Source: Bermanella sp049115935
GTDB lineage: Bacteria > Pseudomonadota > Gammaproteobacteria > Pseudomonadales > Oceanobacteraceae
NCBI GenBank assembly: GCA_049115935.1
Contig: JAGDZK010000093.1
Coordinates: forward strand, 1 to 64,000
Reading direction: 5' to 3'
DNA: 64,000 nucleotides
Numbering within the stretch: position 1 is the stretch's first letter; every line of letters begins with the position of its first letter. The notes beneath the pieces are model-generated. The model was not told the origin of the DNA, did no database searches, and saw only the letters and a list, made by a program, of their open reading frames with translations. Position numbers and translations under genes: made by a program. Below, piece after piece: positions 47,131-56,700 of the stretch.

Positions 47131-47499
47131 ATGAAAGAATATGGAATATTCACTCTTGGCATGGGCGTCTTATCGATAATCATGGCATTTCTCCATGGTC
47201 CAGCTTGGATAATCGGCGCAATTGTTGCACTGCCAATGGCATGGCAGTTTCTATCCAAAGATATATATAGTTCACAATGTAATGAAGTGACTCAAGGCCG
47301 TGTGATCAACATACAGCCAAGTGGCGTTTTTATAAATCGCCTCCCTTTATATCAAGCCGATATAGCCTACCTTGATAGAGTGAAAACCTTTGAAAGTCTA
47401 CCCACCAATTTTATTCATGATGTTTCACCAGGGGATATAATTGAAATAAAATACAGTGCCATTAAGCCTCATATCTCATTCATTAATTTCACAAACTAA
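47131..47499 (+). CDS. Short DUF3592-like membrane protein, array member 6
   Basis: 122 residues. Two closely spaced hydrophobic segments (about 5-22 and 24-42) are followed by a compact soluble domain: VFINRLPLYQADIAYLDRVK and GDIIEIKYSAIKPHISFINF. The INRLP motif parallels RINNSP of the others, but the YNPN motif is lost (YSAI). Member 7 follows 8 bp downstream, so the two are co-transcribed. Confidence 0.68.
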   Translation: MKEYGIFTLGMGVLSIIMAFLHGPAWIIGAIVALPMAWQFLSKDIYSSQCNEVTQGRVINIQPSGVFINRLPLYQADIAYLDRVKTFESLPTNFIHDVSPGDIIEIKYSAIKPHISFINFTN

Positions 47500-47507
47500 T
47501 AATAACC

Positions 47508-48224
47508 ATGAAAAAAATTCTTATAAGCTTATTAGTAGCCACTGTTTTATTTACAATTTTTATATACTTTTTCTTTTTTAGAATGTATCCACAATCGACA
47601 ATTGATTTAGGCTTTATTCGTTTCATATCGTCAGCTCCAGAAGGATTAATTGGAGGTTTTATAGGTATGTTTGTAGCCTCTTATTTTTCATTCACACCTT
47701 CAATTATGGCTATCCCAGAAAAGCTAAGTACCATAAAAGGAAACTTTAAACTATCAACTCAACCCATTAAAACCGAAGGAAGAATCATAGGAAAAAATGT
47801 TACAGCTGAAAGTACTGAATTAAGCATTCATTACGATGGCAATAGAAAAACCTTCATCGTTAACAATAAAGCTATACAAGGCAGTGTAAAGATAGGTGAC
47901 AACATTACCGTTTACTATGACCCTAACAATACTGAACTTGCCTACCTAGATTTCTATAAATCATTAAACGAAGAAGTACAAACAATCCAGGATTCTGATG
48001 TTTTATTCAAACTAATCGACATCACACCAAGATTTGACATGGGAAACAATATTTTTGAATTGTTAGGTGAATTTCATGGTGGTCAATATCAAGGCAAAAA
48101 AGGCAGTCTAATACATGAATTTCCTAGAGAAGACATTGCGCAGTACACACCGGGGAGGTTATTCCCTTGCATTATAAGTGGTACAAAAGATAATTACTCT
48201 ATTCAGCTTTTAACCAGTAGTTAG
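47508..48224 (+). CDS. DUF3592-like membrane protein with extra C-terminal domain, array member 7
   Basis: 238 residues. A strong first membrane helix (about 4-24) and a second (about 42-64) precede the DUF3592-like domain (LSIHYDGNRKTFIV, GDNITVYYDPNNTELAYLDF). The C-terminal domain contains FKLIDITPRFDMGNN and YTPGRLFPCIISGTKDN, homologous to those of members 3 and 5. It is intact and appears the best preserved long member. Confidence 0.75.
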   Translation: MKKILISLLVATVLFTIFIYFFFFRMYPQSTIDLGFIRFISSAPEGLIGGFIGMFVASYFSFTPSIMAIPEKLSTIKGNFKLSTQPIKTEGRIIGKNVTAESTELSIHYDGNRKTFIVNNKAIQGSVKIGDNITVYYDPNNTELAYLDFYKSLNEEVQTIQDSDVLFKLIDITPRFDMGNNIFELLGEFHGGQYQGKKGSLIHEFPREDIAQYTPGRLFPCIISGTKDNYSIQLLTSS

Positions 48225-48332
48225 CCAATAAAAATTAAAATACCAAAAGAACCCGGTGAAATAGGCTTTATATTTATCGCGTTAGTTGCCACTTTAATTG
48301 ATAGCGTACATGAATATATTACAAATCCTTAT

Positions 48333-48689
48333 ATGTCATATATCAAGATATTCTTTTCGATGTTAGCTGTCGTCTTTTGTATTTGGTTAATCAAGGTTTG
48401 TATTAAGGACTACAAAGAAAGGGTTTCACTAGCCAAACGTTGCACAATTAAAGATATTGCTGAGATAGTATTTATTGGCGTAGAACTAAGACAGGGAAGT
48501 GACGCTCACAATAGCGCATTCATGATTTTAAATTTTAATGGTAATGAGAAACGATTCAACAATATCAACGATGAGATTCGAATACGTTACTCGAAAGAAA
48601 CTCACTTCCCTATTTTTTATAATCCAAATGATGCCTGTGAATATGTTTACGATAACACTGAATTCCAAGTAGAAAAAAACTATGAATGA
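48333..48689 (+). CDS. DUF3592-like membrane protein, possibly N-terminally truncated, array member 8
   Basis: 118 residues from the first ATG, giving one membrane helix (about 3-22) and the soluble domain with FMILNFNGNEKRFNNI and PIFYNPNDACEYVY. The frame is open upstream to the stop of member 7, and the codons there encode a second hydrophobic helix (GEIGFIFIALVATLI). The family's two-helix plan is therefore restored if translation begins near 48230, but only non-standard starts (ATT/ATA) exist there. Either the start was lost or a rare start is used. It overlaps member 9 by 8 bp. Confidence 0.62.
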   Translation: MSYIKIFFSMLAVVFCIWLIKVCIKDYKERVSLAKRCTIKDIAEIVFIGVELRQGSDAHNSAFMILNFNGNEKRFNNINDEIRIRYSKETHFPIFYNPNDACEYVYDNTEFQVEKNYE

Positions 48690-49110
48690 ATCTAAATTCC
48701 CTTATTTATTACTCTTTTTATTCATTTTAATCTCATCAATTATGTCATATAACATAGCAATTGAGTTTTTCAGGTATGGCTTCAGCTTGAAGTTATTAGG
48801 TCTGAGTTTTCTTGCTCTATTGCTTTGCCTAATACCAGGATCAATATTTTTAGCTTTTTATACACTTTACAAGCGTAACAAACGCCTGTTTGAAGTCTGC
48901 ACTATACCTAGCCAAGTGTCTGTCGTTGAAGCTGCACTATCTTCCCATAACGTAGGGGGCACAAACCCTACATTTTTAACTGTTGAGTTTGGCGGTACAA
49001 AGAAGACTTTCCAAAATGTAGGGGACGATATGCGGTTTAAATATAAAACAGGCGACAGTATTGATATTCTATATAACCCAAACAATTCCAAAGAATTTAT
49101 TTTTGTGTAG
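48682..49110 (+). CDS. DUF3592-like membrane protein, array member 9
   Basis: 142 residues. Two membrane helices (about 7-24 and 35-60) are followed by the soluble domain with PTFLTVEFGGTKKTFQNVGD and GDSIDILYNPNNSKEFIFV, a clear YNPNN motif. It overlaps member 8 by 8 bp and ends the array, 2 bp before a bidirectional-looking terminator hairpin. It is similar to member 8 in the soluble domain. Confidence 0.73.
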   Translation: MNESKFPYLLLFLFILISSIMSYNIAIEFFRYGFSLKLLGLSFLALLLCLIPGSIFLAFYTLYKRNKRLFEVCTIPSQVSVVEAALSSHNVGGTNPTFLTVEFGGTKKTFQNVGDDMRFKYKTGDSIDILYNPNNSKEFIFV

Positions 49111-49112
49111 TA

Positions 49113-49146
49113 CAGGTTGCACCGCCCTAGATGCAACCTGCTTTTT
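49113..49146 (+). terminator. Rho-independent terminator after the DUF3592-like array
   Basis: Perfect 9-bp stem CAGGTTGCA with TGCAACCTG, 10-nt loop, followed by CTTTTTG. It lies between the convergent array and clpV. Confidence 0.8.
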
Positions 49147-49172
49147 GATTATCTTAGTAAATAGGTGATTAG

Positions 49173-51755
49173 TTAAGCCACTCCCACCTCAAACTCCCCA
49201 CCCACCAACTTAACCGATAACTGGTTAATTTCACTCCCATCCACCAAGGCTTGCAAACACGCATTTGAAACCGCTGGTAATATGGATTTATTAATCACGT
49301 TTTCGGCATTACGGGCACCGGTATCTGGGTCGATGCATTTGTCTAATAAAAATTGCATGGTATCGGGTGAGAATGTAACGCTTGCTTTGTATTTATCATC
49401 AAGGCGAGTTTTGATTCTATTAAGGTTAATCTCGATGATTTTTTGTAATACATCTTGTGTCAGTGGGAAATACGGCACGATGGTTGAGCGACCCAAAAAG
49501 GCTGGCCTGAAGTCTTCTAGCAATTCAGGTTTTATATCTTCTAGTAGTTGTTCTTCGTTAACATCGTCTTTACCAAAGTATTGCGAAATAGCATTGGTGG
49601 CGGCATTTGTGGTCATGATAATTAGGGTGTTTTTAAAGTCGATGTCTTGCCCTTCGCCGTCTTTAATGGTGCCTTTATCAAATAGATTATAAAACACATC
49701 TTGAATACCTGGATGGGCTTTTTCCATTTCATCTAACAATACGACACTGTACGGATTTTTACGCACCGCTTCGGTTAATACACCACCCTGCCCATAGCCC
49801 ACATAACCGGCTGAGGCGCCTAACAACATGGATACTTTATGTTCTTCTTTAAATTCTGACATATTAATAGTGATTAGGTTTTGCTCACCACCATATAAGT
49901 AATCGGCCAGTGCTAATGCGGTTTCTGTTTTACCGGTACCAGACGTACCCACCATCATAAACACACCTACGGGCTTACGTGGGTCAGTTAAGCCTGAACG
50001 TGAAATACGAACAGCTTGTGCGATTTTTTGAATAGCATGGTCTTGCCCTACTACTCGTTTTTTGAGTTTGTCTTCAAGGGTTAATAGGTTTTCAATTTCA
50101 TCGGATACCATGTTACCCACTGGGATACCCGTCCAGCTTTCTACAATTGAAGCAACGGCCTCTGCATTGACATCTAAATGCACCATAGGCGTTTGCCCTT
50201 GCAGGGTTTTTAATTCTTCATACAACGGGATGATCGCTGCTGTGCTGTCGCCGTTAGATCTGCCAGCTTTAATTTGTGTCACCAGGTTAACTTCTTGTTG
50301 CCATTTGGCTTCTAGCCCAGCAAGACGCTTTTGTGCTTCATTTTTTTTGTTTTCATATTCAGCAATTTTTTCTTCTACACCACCAACCGCCCCTTGCTCT
50401 TTATTGAGTAACTCTAGGTTGGTAACTGCTTGCTCTATGATGCGTTGTTGTATTTCAACAGCTTCTGGTGTAGCCCCTTGGCTTAACGATACACGTGCAC
50501 AAGCGGTATCTAATAAACTGACGGATTTATCGGGTAGTTGTCTTGAGGGAATATAGCGGGCTGATAATTTCACACTGGCTTCGATGGCTTCATCCAGAAT
50601 ACTCACACCGTGGTGGCTTTCTAATGCATGGGCCATGCTGCGCATCATATCGATTGCCGTGTTTTCATTCGGCTCGTCTATTTTTACGACTTGAAAGCGT
50701 CGGGTCAGGGCAGGGTCTTTTTCGAAATACTTTTTATATTCTGCCCATGTGGTTGCAGCAATGGTTCTGAATTCACCACGTGCTAACGCAGGCTTAAGCA
50801 AGTTGGCTGCATCGCCTTTGCCTTCGCTGCCACCGGCGCCAATTAAGGTGTGAGCTTCATCTATGAATACGATGATAGGCTCTGGAGAGGTTTTCACTTC
50901 TTCTATAACTGCTTTTAGTCGCTTTTCAAACTCGCCTTTTACGCTGGCCCCCGCTTGAAGTGCACCCATATCCAATGACAGTAAGCGCACCCCTTTTAAT
51001 GGATCTGGTACATCATTGGCGATAATACGATTTGCTAATCCCTCGACAACAGCGGTTTTACCTACCCCCGGCTCACCTGTGAGGATCGGGTTGTTTTGGC
51101 GACGCCTTAGCAATATGTCTATTAACTGTCTCACTTCTGAGTCACGACCGATAACTGGGTCAATCTCATTTTTTGCGGCTTTTGCGGTTAAGTCTTGAGT
51201 ATATCGATCTAAATGAGCGGCCTGCATACTCTGCCCTTGCCCCATAGTGGCACCGGGTTGATCCACATTCACACTTTCACTGGTTGAACCAATGACTTTT
51301 TCAGCCAGTCTTTCTACTTCATTAACGGAAAGTTGATAAAATTCCGGGCATGCACGACCAAGCTGGTGAAGTAATCCACCATGCTTTAGTACTGCAATGA
51401 GCAAATGGCCAGATGTAATATCTTGGCGGTCAAATTCAACCGAGGAAATAAGCCAAGCATCATTTAAGGCTTCAAGTAAATTTTTAGAGAACGCTGGGGA
51501 GCGAGTATTACCAGATTGAAATTCATGGACTGCATTAGTCAGCTGTGTTTTTAATACATTTTCGTCTGATTCGGTACTCTTCTTAATCAACTCTAATGCA
51601 TCGGTATGAGAATGATTAAATATGGCCAGAATCCAGTGCTCAATCTCAATGTTGAAATGGCCCTGCGAAACCGCTAATTGAGCAGCCTCTTCAAGTGATA
51701 ATTTCATCAAAGGGGTTAGCTTTTCGATGAGTTTTTCCATTCCTATGTTAACCAC
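49173..51755 (-). CDS. clpV: ClpV (TssH) sheath-recycling AAA+ ATPase
   Basis: 860 residues, a standard class 1 Clp ATPase of T6SS type. The N-terminal Clp_N domain is followed by ATPase 1 with Walker A GEPGVGKT (about residue 226), a coiled-coil middle region around 410-520, and ATPase 2 with Walker A GTSGTGKT (about 603). The GTG start at 51755 has AAGGAG 6 bp upstream; the ATG at 51740 is too close to any ribosome site. ClpV binds the N-terminal helix of TssC in contracted sheaths and disassembles them. The gene is separate from the main operon, on the opposite strand. Confidence 0.93.
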   Translation of the reverse strand: MVNIGMEKLIEKLTPLMKLSLEEAAQLAVSQGHFNIEIEHWILAIFNHSHTDALELIKKSTESDENVLKTQLTNAVHEFQSGNTRSPAFSKNLLEALNDAWLISSVEFDRQDITSGHLLIAVLKHGGLLHQLGRACPEFYQLSVNEVERLAEKVIGSTSESVNVDQPGATMGQGQSMQAAHLDRYTQDLTAKAAKNEIDPVIGRDSEVRQLIDILLRRRQNNPILTGEPGVGKTAVVEGLANRIIANDVPDPLKGVRLLSLDMGALQAGASVKGEFEKRLKAVIEEVKTSPEPIIVFIDEAHTLIGAGGSEGKGDAANLLKPALARGEFRTIAATTWAEYKKYFEKDPALTRRFQVVKIDEPNENTAIDMMRSMAHALESHHGVSILDEAIEASVKLSARYIPSRQLPDKSVSLLDTACARVSLSQGATPEAVEIQQRIIEQAVTNLELLNKEQGAVGGVEEKIAEYENKKNEAQKRLAGLEAKWQQEVNLVTQIKAGRSNGDSTAAIIPLYEELKTLQGQTPMVHLDVNAEAVASIVESWTGIPVGNMVSDEIENLLTLEDKLKKRVVGQDHAIQKIAQAVRISRSGLTDPRKPVGVFMMVGTSGTGKTETALALADYLYGGEQNLITINMSEFKEEHKVSMLLGASAGYVGYGQGGVLTEAVRKNPYSVVLLDEMEKAHPGIQDVFYNLFDKGTIKDGEGQDIDFKNTLIIMTTNAATNAISQYFGKDDVNEEQLLEDIKPELLEDFRPAFLGRSTIVPYFPLTQDVLQKIIEINLNRIKTRLDDKYKASVTFSPDTMQFLLDKCIDPDTGARNAENVINKSILPAVSNACLQALVDGSEINQLSVKLVGGEFEVGVA

Positions 51756-52016
51756 GTCTTACTCCTTGTAATTTAGTTTGAAAAGCAAATTTTCAGTCTA
51801 TATACTGCGTCAAATTTTACGATTTGCTCATAAGTTGCACTGATAATATTCAAGGCGGCATTGATAGCAAATCCACCGACTAACAGCAAGGATTTCTGAA
51901 AAGTCGTTTGTAGGATATGACGCCCTACTCATTAAAGGCAGGATGCTTTTATATTATCATCTCTCCGCTTTTCAAATTTCACACTTGCTGGTTAGTATTT
52001 CTTACAGGATTGTAAT
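51756..52016. promoter_or_regulatory. Divergent region between clpV and tpsB
   Basis: 260 bp without a gene, which must contain the promoters of clpV (minus) and the two-partner secretion genes (plus). No convincing -35/-10 pair stands out. A direct AGGAT site lies 7 bp before the GTG start of tpsB. Confidence 0.4.
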
Positions 52017-53744
52017 GTGACTAACAGGCTAGCAGTACGATATTATCGATTCTTATGTGTTTTTATTCTTAGCACTATAAGTTATTACGCTTACTCGCAA
52101 CCAATAAACCATTATTTTGAAAATAATGATTCTACGTTATTCGATAACAATGACGTCAGAAGCAGTAACCGAGAAGACGCTAACCCCGTAGTAACCATCA
52201 AACGTATTAACGTATCCCGTCTAAATAAAAATAAGCCAGATACAATTATCATTGACGATATTGAAAAGTTAATCAGCACGGATATAAAAGAAAATAATCA
52301 ACGATACACCATTGACCGCTTACATAATTTATCCACCAAGGTTACTACATACTACCGCTCTAAAGGCTATATCTTATCTAAGGTTTATTTTCCTGAACAA
52401 AGCGTTAAAAATAAATCACTCTATTTAGATGTGGTTTACGGTAACCTAGAACAAGTCACTACCCATAAACAAGATCACTATTCAAGTGAGCGCTTAACTC
52501 GCCCCTTCCAAGATATTATTGGTAAACCTACTCATATTTCATCGCTCGAATCTTCACTGTTAGAATTAAACCAATACCCTGGTGTGTCTGTAAAATCTCG
52601 CTTTAAGCAAGGAGACGACATAGGCAACACTCAAATTGATATTTTTGTAACAGAAGAAAAAATAACGGATTTTAATTTCAGCTTTGATAACTATGGCAGC
52701 GAATACACAGGGTCCATGCGCGGCATGTTATCAGCCGATGTTTATAATATTGCGGATATGGCCGATCGATTGAATTTTAATATACTTGCCACCATTGACC
52801 CTGCCAATAGTTTGTTTGTTGGTGCAAACTACTCATTTAGGTGGTCGCCGTATTTTAAATCCGATTGGTTAAATAGCTTTTTTCGACATGGCATTATTAC
52901 GCGGATCGGCTATCAAGAGTCGCAATACACAGTAGGTGGTGACTTTAAGCTAGTTAAAATTGAAGGTGAAGCTAACACCGCTTTTGTTGGTATAAGTAAG
53001 CATTTTATTTTAAGAAATCACCTACAACTTAATGGCGGATTAACCTTAAGTAAAAAACAAGCTACTAGTTTTCAAAACAACCAAGCACAAATTGAAGACA
53101 GTTTAAGCATTGCCACTATCACATCAGCCTTGCAGTGGAATGACCACATTGGCAGCCCGTCAGCCAGTGCAATTCAGCTAGACATCCACAAAGGTCTACC
53201 CGGTTTTGCCGGTGCTTATGAAAATGATGACTCCAAAATAAGCCGAAGTGGTACTTCAAATAATAAAGCACCGATGGATTTCACTAAATACAACCTAGTT
53301 ATGATGCGTAATCAAGCGGTTGGTCCTTATCAATTTCTCACAAAAGTTAGATTCCAATACACGGATGACATTTTGCTTTCATCCGAGTTATCTAACTTAG
53401 GTGGTGCCAATGCTGTTCGCGGATACAGCAATTCTGATTTCAGTGGTGACCATGCTTCGATCGCCACACTTGAAATATCAGGTAAGGCCAATGCCAGTAA
53501 GTTTGTATTACCCATCAGTAATTTAAAATTAGCGGCCTTTTTTGATTATGGTAAAGGAAAACGCCTGGAGCCTAATCAAGATATCTTAGCTAACGCAGAA
53601 ATGGCATCTGTTGGTGGCTATGCACAATTTATAAAAGACAATAAATTCAGTAGTAAAATAGAACTGGCCATACCACTTAATGACGTTGGCGAATCTAGCG
53701 CTAATAAGTTTGAAATTTTATTTAATTTTGATAGAGGTTTTTAA
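52017..53744 (+). CDS. TpsB outer-membrane transporter (FhaC/ShlB family)
   Basis: 575 residues from a GTG start. A signal peptide (about 1-28) is followed by POTRA domains, with ITIKRINVSRL-like strands and YYRSKGYILSKVYFPEQ (about 115-131). A 16-strand beta-barrel follows, with the Omp85-family LGGANAVRGYSNSDF motif (VRGY loop) near residue 470 and a terminal Phe (FDRGF). TpsB proteins secrete a cognate TpsA exoprotein across the outer membrane. The tpsA start lies 1 bp after this stop. Confidence 0.92.
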   Translation: MTNRLAVRYYRFLCVFILSTISYYAYSQPINHYFENNDSTLFDNNDVRSSNREDANPVVTIKRINVSRLNKNKPDTIIIDDIEKLISTDIKENNQRYTIDRLHNLSTKVTTYYRSKGYILSKVYFPEQSVKNKSLYLDVVYGNLEQVTTHKQDHYSSERLTRPFQDIIGKPTHISSLESSLLELNQYPGVSVKSRFKQGDDIGNTQIDIFVTEEKITDFNFSFDNYGSEYTGSMRGMLSADVYNIADMADRLNFNILATIDPANSLFVGANYSFRWSPYFKSDWLNSFFRHGIITRIGYQESQYTVGGDFKLVKIEGEANTAFVGISKHFILRNHLQLNGGLTLSKKQATSFQNNQAQIEDSLSIATITSALQWNDHIGSPSASAIQLDIHKGLPGFAGAYENDDSKISRSGTSNNKAPMDFTKYNLVMMRNQAVGPYQFLTKVRFQYTDDILLSSELSNLGGANAVRGYSNSDFSGDHASIATLEISGKANASKFVLPISNLKLAAFFDYGKGKRLEPNQDILANAEMASVGGYAQFIKDNKFSSKIELAIPLNDVGESSANKFEILFNFDRGF

Positions 53745-53745
53745 T

Positions 53746-56700
53746 ATGAGCTATAAATCTAGAACTTCACACTTCTCTATCACTACCCTTGCATTCGCCA
53801 TTGCTGCAGCCAATAGCTCTTACATTCAAGCTGATGATCCTAATAGGGAACTCAATACTACAGGTATGGATTTCACTGACAATGCCACCAGTATTGATAT
53901 CAGCGATAAAGGGCAAAATGTAAACCTCGAATGGAAAAAGTTCAATATATTAGAAAATGAGACATTTGAATTTATTCAAGCCGATAATGGTGTTGTTGTA
54001 AATCAAATTGTTGGTGGATCTGTCTCAGAAATAATGGGGGGTATAAAAGCCAATGGACACGTATTTTTAGTAAACGAAAATGGTTTCACATTTGGTAAAA
54101 ACGCAGTAATTGATACACAAGGGTTTTTAGCTACCACCTTTTCTGCCGTACTTAACGAAAGCGATGTAACCCTCTCGCCAGGTACTGGAGAGGGTGTAAT
54201 TACTTTAAATAAGCTAGACATAGTCGGCGACACTCAATACGTTGCTTTTTACAGCCCAAGCATTAATGTCAATGGCAGTGTAACCGACCAAACTACAGGT
54301 AATGACACTCATATATCACTAAACACACAAACATCTACAGGCACCGTCACTATTCCTGGTCTCCCAATAGAGTTTACAGTTAAAACAGATGAAATTAAGC
54401 CCATTACTCAAAGTTTAACAATTCAAGATGAAACCACTTCAGGCGCCAATGACCAAGGAACCATAACTAGCCAAAATGGTACGGTTATTTTAAATGCCAA
54501 AAATATAGACAACTTATTGAATAGTAATATCACTCTACCTAAACAAATCACGGCTAAAAATTTAATTGCCAGCGTAAGCAGTAATACAAAATTCTCTAAA
54601 AGTTTAAATTTTAATAATAGTGGCATTGAAAATTTTACTTTAAATAGCACAGAGGATATTGCAGTTAACAGTTACATTGTCGGTAGCAATTTAAGCTTAA
54701 ACCTCAAAGGAAAAAACATTAACGTAAATGAAATCAGTCCCGAATATGGTTACCTTGGCAGTAGTAACGGTCTTAAAAATATATCGTTAGAGACAATTGA
54801 TAGCGGTGCTATCACACTGAGCAATTCTATAAAAGCGAGCGAAACGCTATCATTATTGGGCGACGTAACAATATCGGTGCTTAATGCGGAGAAGGAAGAT
54901 AAGCCTGTAACCATAACATTACGTGCCGATAATGAAATTAAAATTAATAGTCTTAATTACGCCAACGCCACCAGTAAAGACAGAAATTTAGATATAATTA
55001 CCAAAAAATTAACATTGGGAGATATTAAAACCAATTTCGAAGAATTAACTATCCGAACAGATAATATAACCTTAACCGGATCAAGTTATGATTATAAGAA
55101 TAGCTTCAGTTTGTCTTATTATGATAACAAACTCACCAACATGAATTTAGAAAAAACAATCAAATTCACTGGCAATGAGCTAGATTTAAGCAACACAGTA
55201 TTTAACTTAACAGAGAATGACGTAGTTATTAATTTTGGTGACTCAGAAACTGGTCAAAAGCTTAAAGCTTTAAACCTAGAAAACATAAGCATGTCTGAAT
55301 CAAGCCATGGTTTTAAAAGCCTTAATTTTAACTTTGATAACAGCGCCACCAGTATGGATCTAAACGGCCAGATAAATACTAAAGAATTTATACTGACAAA
55401 AAACGACCAAGTAGATTTCACCATCAATACAAACGATAGCCTGAACATCAAAGGTCTACAAAATTTCGACATTAATAATGCCAAAATAAATGCCACTGAT
55501 AATATAGTAACGATCATTGGTGATAGCGCCGACAACACCATAAATCCTACCGCCACTATTGGTAACATTAAAGCCAAAGAGCTTTCCATCTCTGGTTTCA
55601 ATAAATTAAATATCAATGCATCAAGAATAGAAACACAAGATGGCGACCTAACACTTGATGCGAACAACCTACTCTTAAATGGCAGTGATCTTACCCTTGC
55701 TACGGAGTCTGGCAATATTAAAGTTACAAATACTATAAACGCTAACAATAATAGTGTAACGATAAATAGTGGCTCAAAGGGATTCGAGTTATCAGGTATT
55801 TCTAATGCAAATAACATAACCATCAACAAGTCTGGCCCAAGCAATAACAATACAACACAATCATTATCAGGCGATTACATTGCCAGTGGTTATATTGATA
55901 TGAAATCACTCGGTAGTATCAGTTTAACAAGTGATGTCACATTATCTGCTGAGAAAACAAACGCTGGCTTTGGTATTAATCTACAAGGCACCAAAATCAC
56001 CAGTCTGAGCGATATTACGATTAAAGGTGATAATATAAAACTTGGCGAAATTAACGCTGCCGCTATCAGAGTAAGCAATTACTCCGATGCTTCAAATGGA
56101 TTGCATTTAACAGGAAACTTAATAGCTAATGATCCAGCAAATTCAGCCACGCCCTCAACCTTAGACTTAAATGTAAGCGCTATCGAACTACTTAATGACT
56201 TAACACTAGAAGGTGATATCAACTTTTTGGATGCTAAAACATTAACTGAAACAGGCTTACGCTTTACGGATTCGAATGAACTCGCCCCCACTATTAATGG
56301 CTCAAAACACTTAACCCTTAATGCAAAAAACAAAGATGATGTATATCTTTATAATTTCGGTGAAACAACCAAGCTTGCATCACTGACGTTAAATGGCGAA
56401 GGCAGATTGCATATGGTTGGCTTCCCTAATATATCGAACTCATCTGGATTAAGCATTTTAGGTAAATGGGACTGGGATTTAGCTGATCCTTTAACATTTA
56501 CTACAGATGATTACGACTTAAATTTATCAGGCGTCAATTTAAATGCCGTGGGTGTAATCACTTTTGACACGGGTAGCGGCAGCCTAAGCTTAGGTAGTAT
56601 TGGCTCAAAAGGTACAGTTACAGAACTTATTATAAATAACGCTGGCAGCCTTAATTTACACGGGGACATCAATCTTGTAGGTGCACTTGGTTATGATTTC

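Noticed and set aside
55254..55850. 198-codon minus-strand frame inside tpsA
   Set aside because: Hydrophobic shadow of the Asn/Ile-rich coding strand; no ribosome site or promoter.
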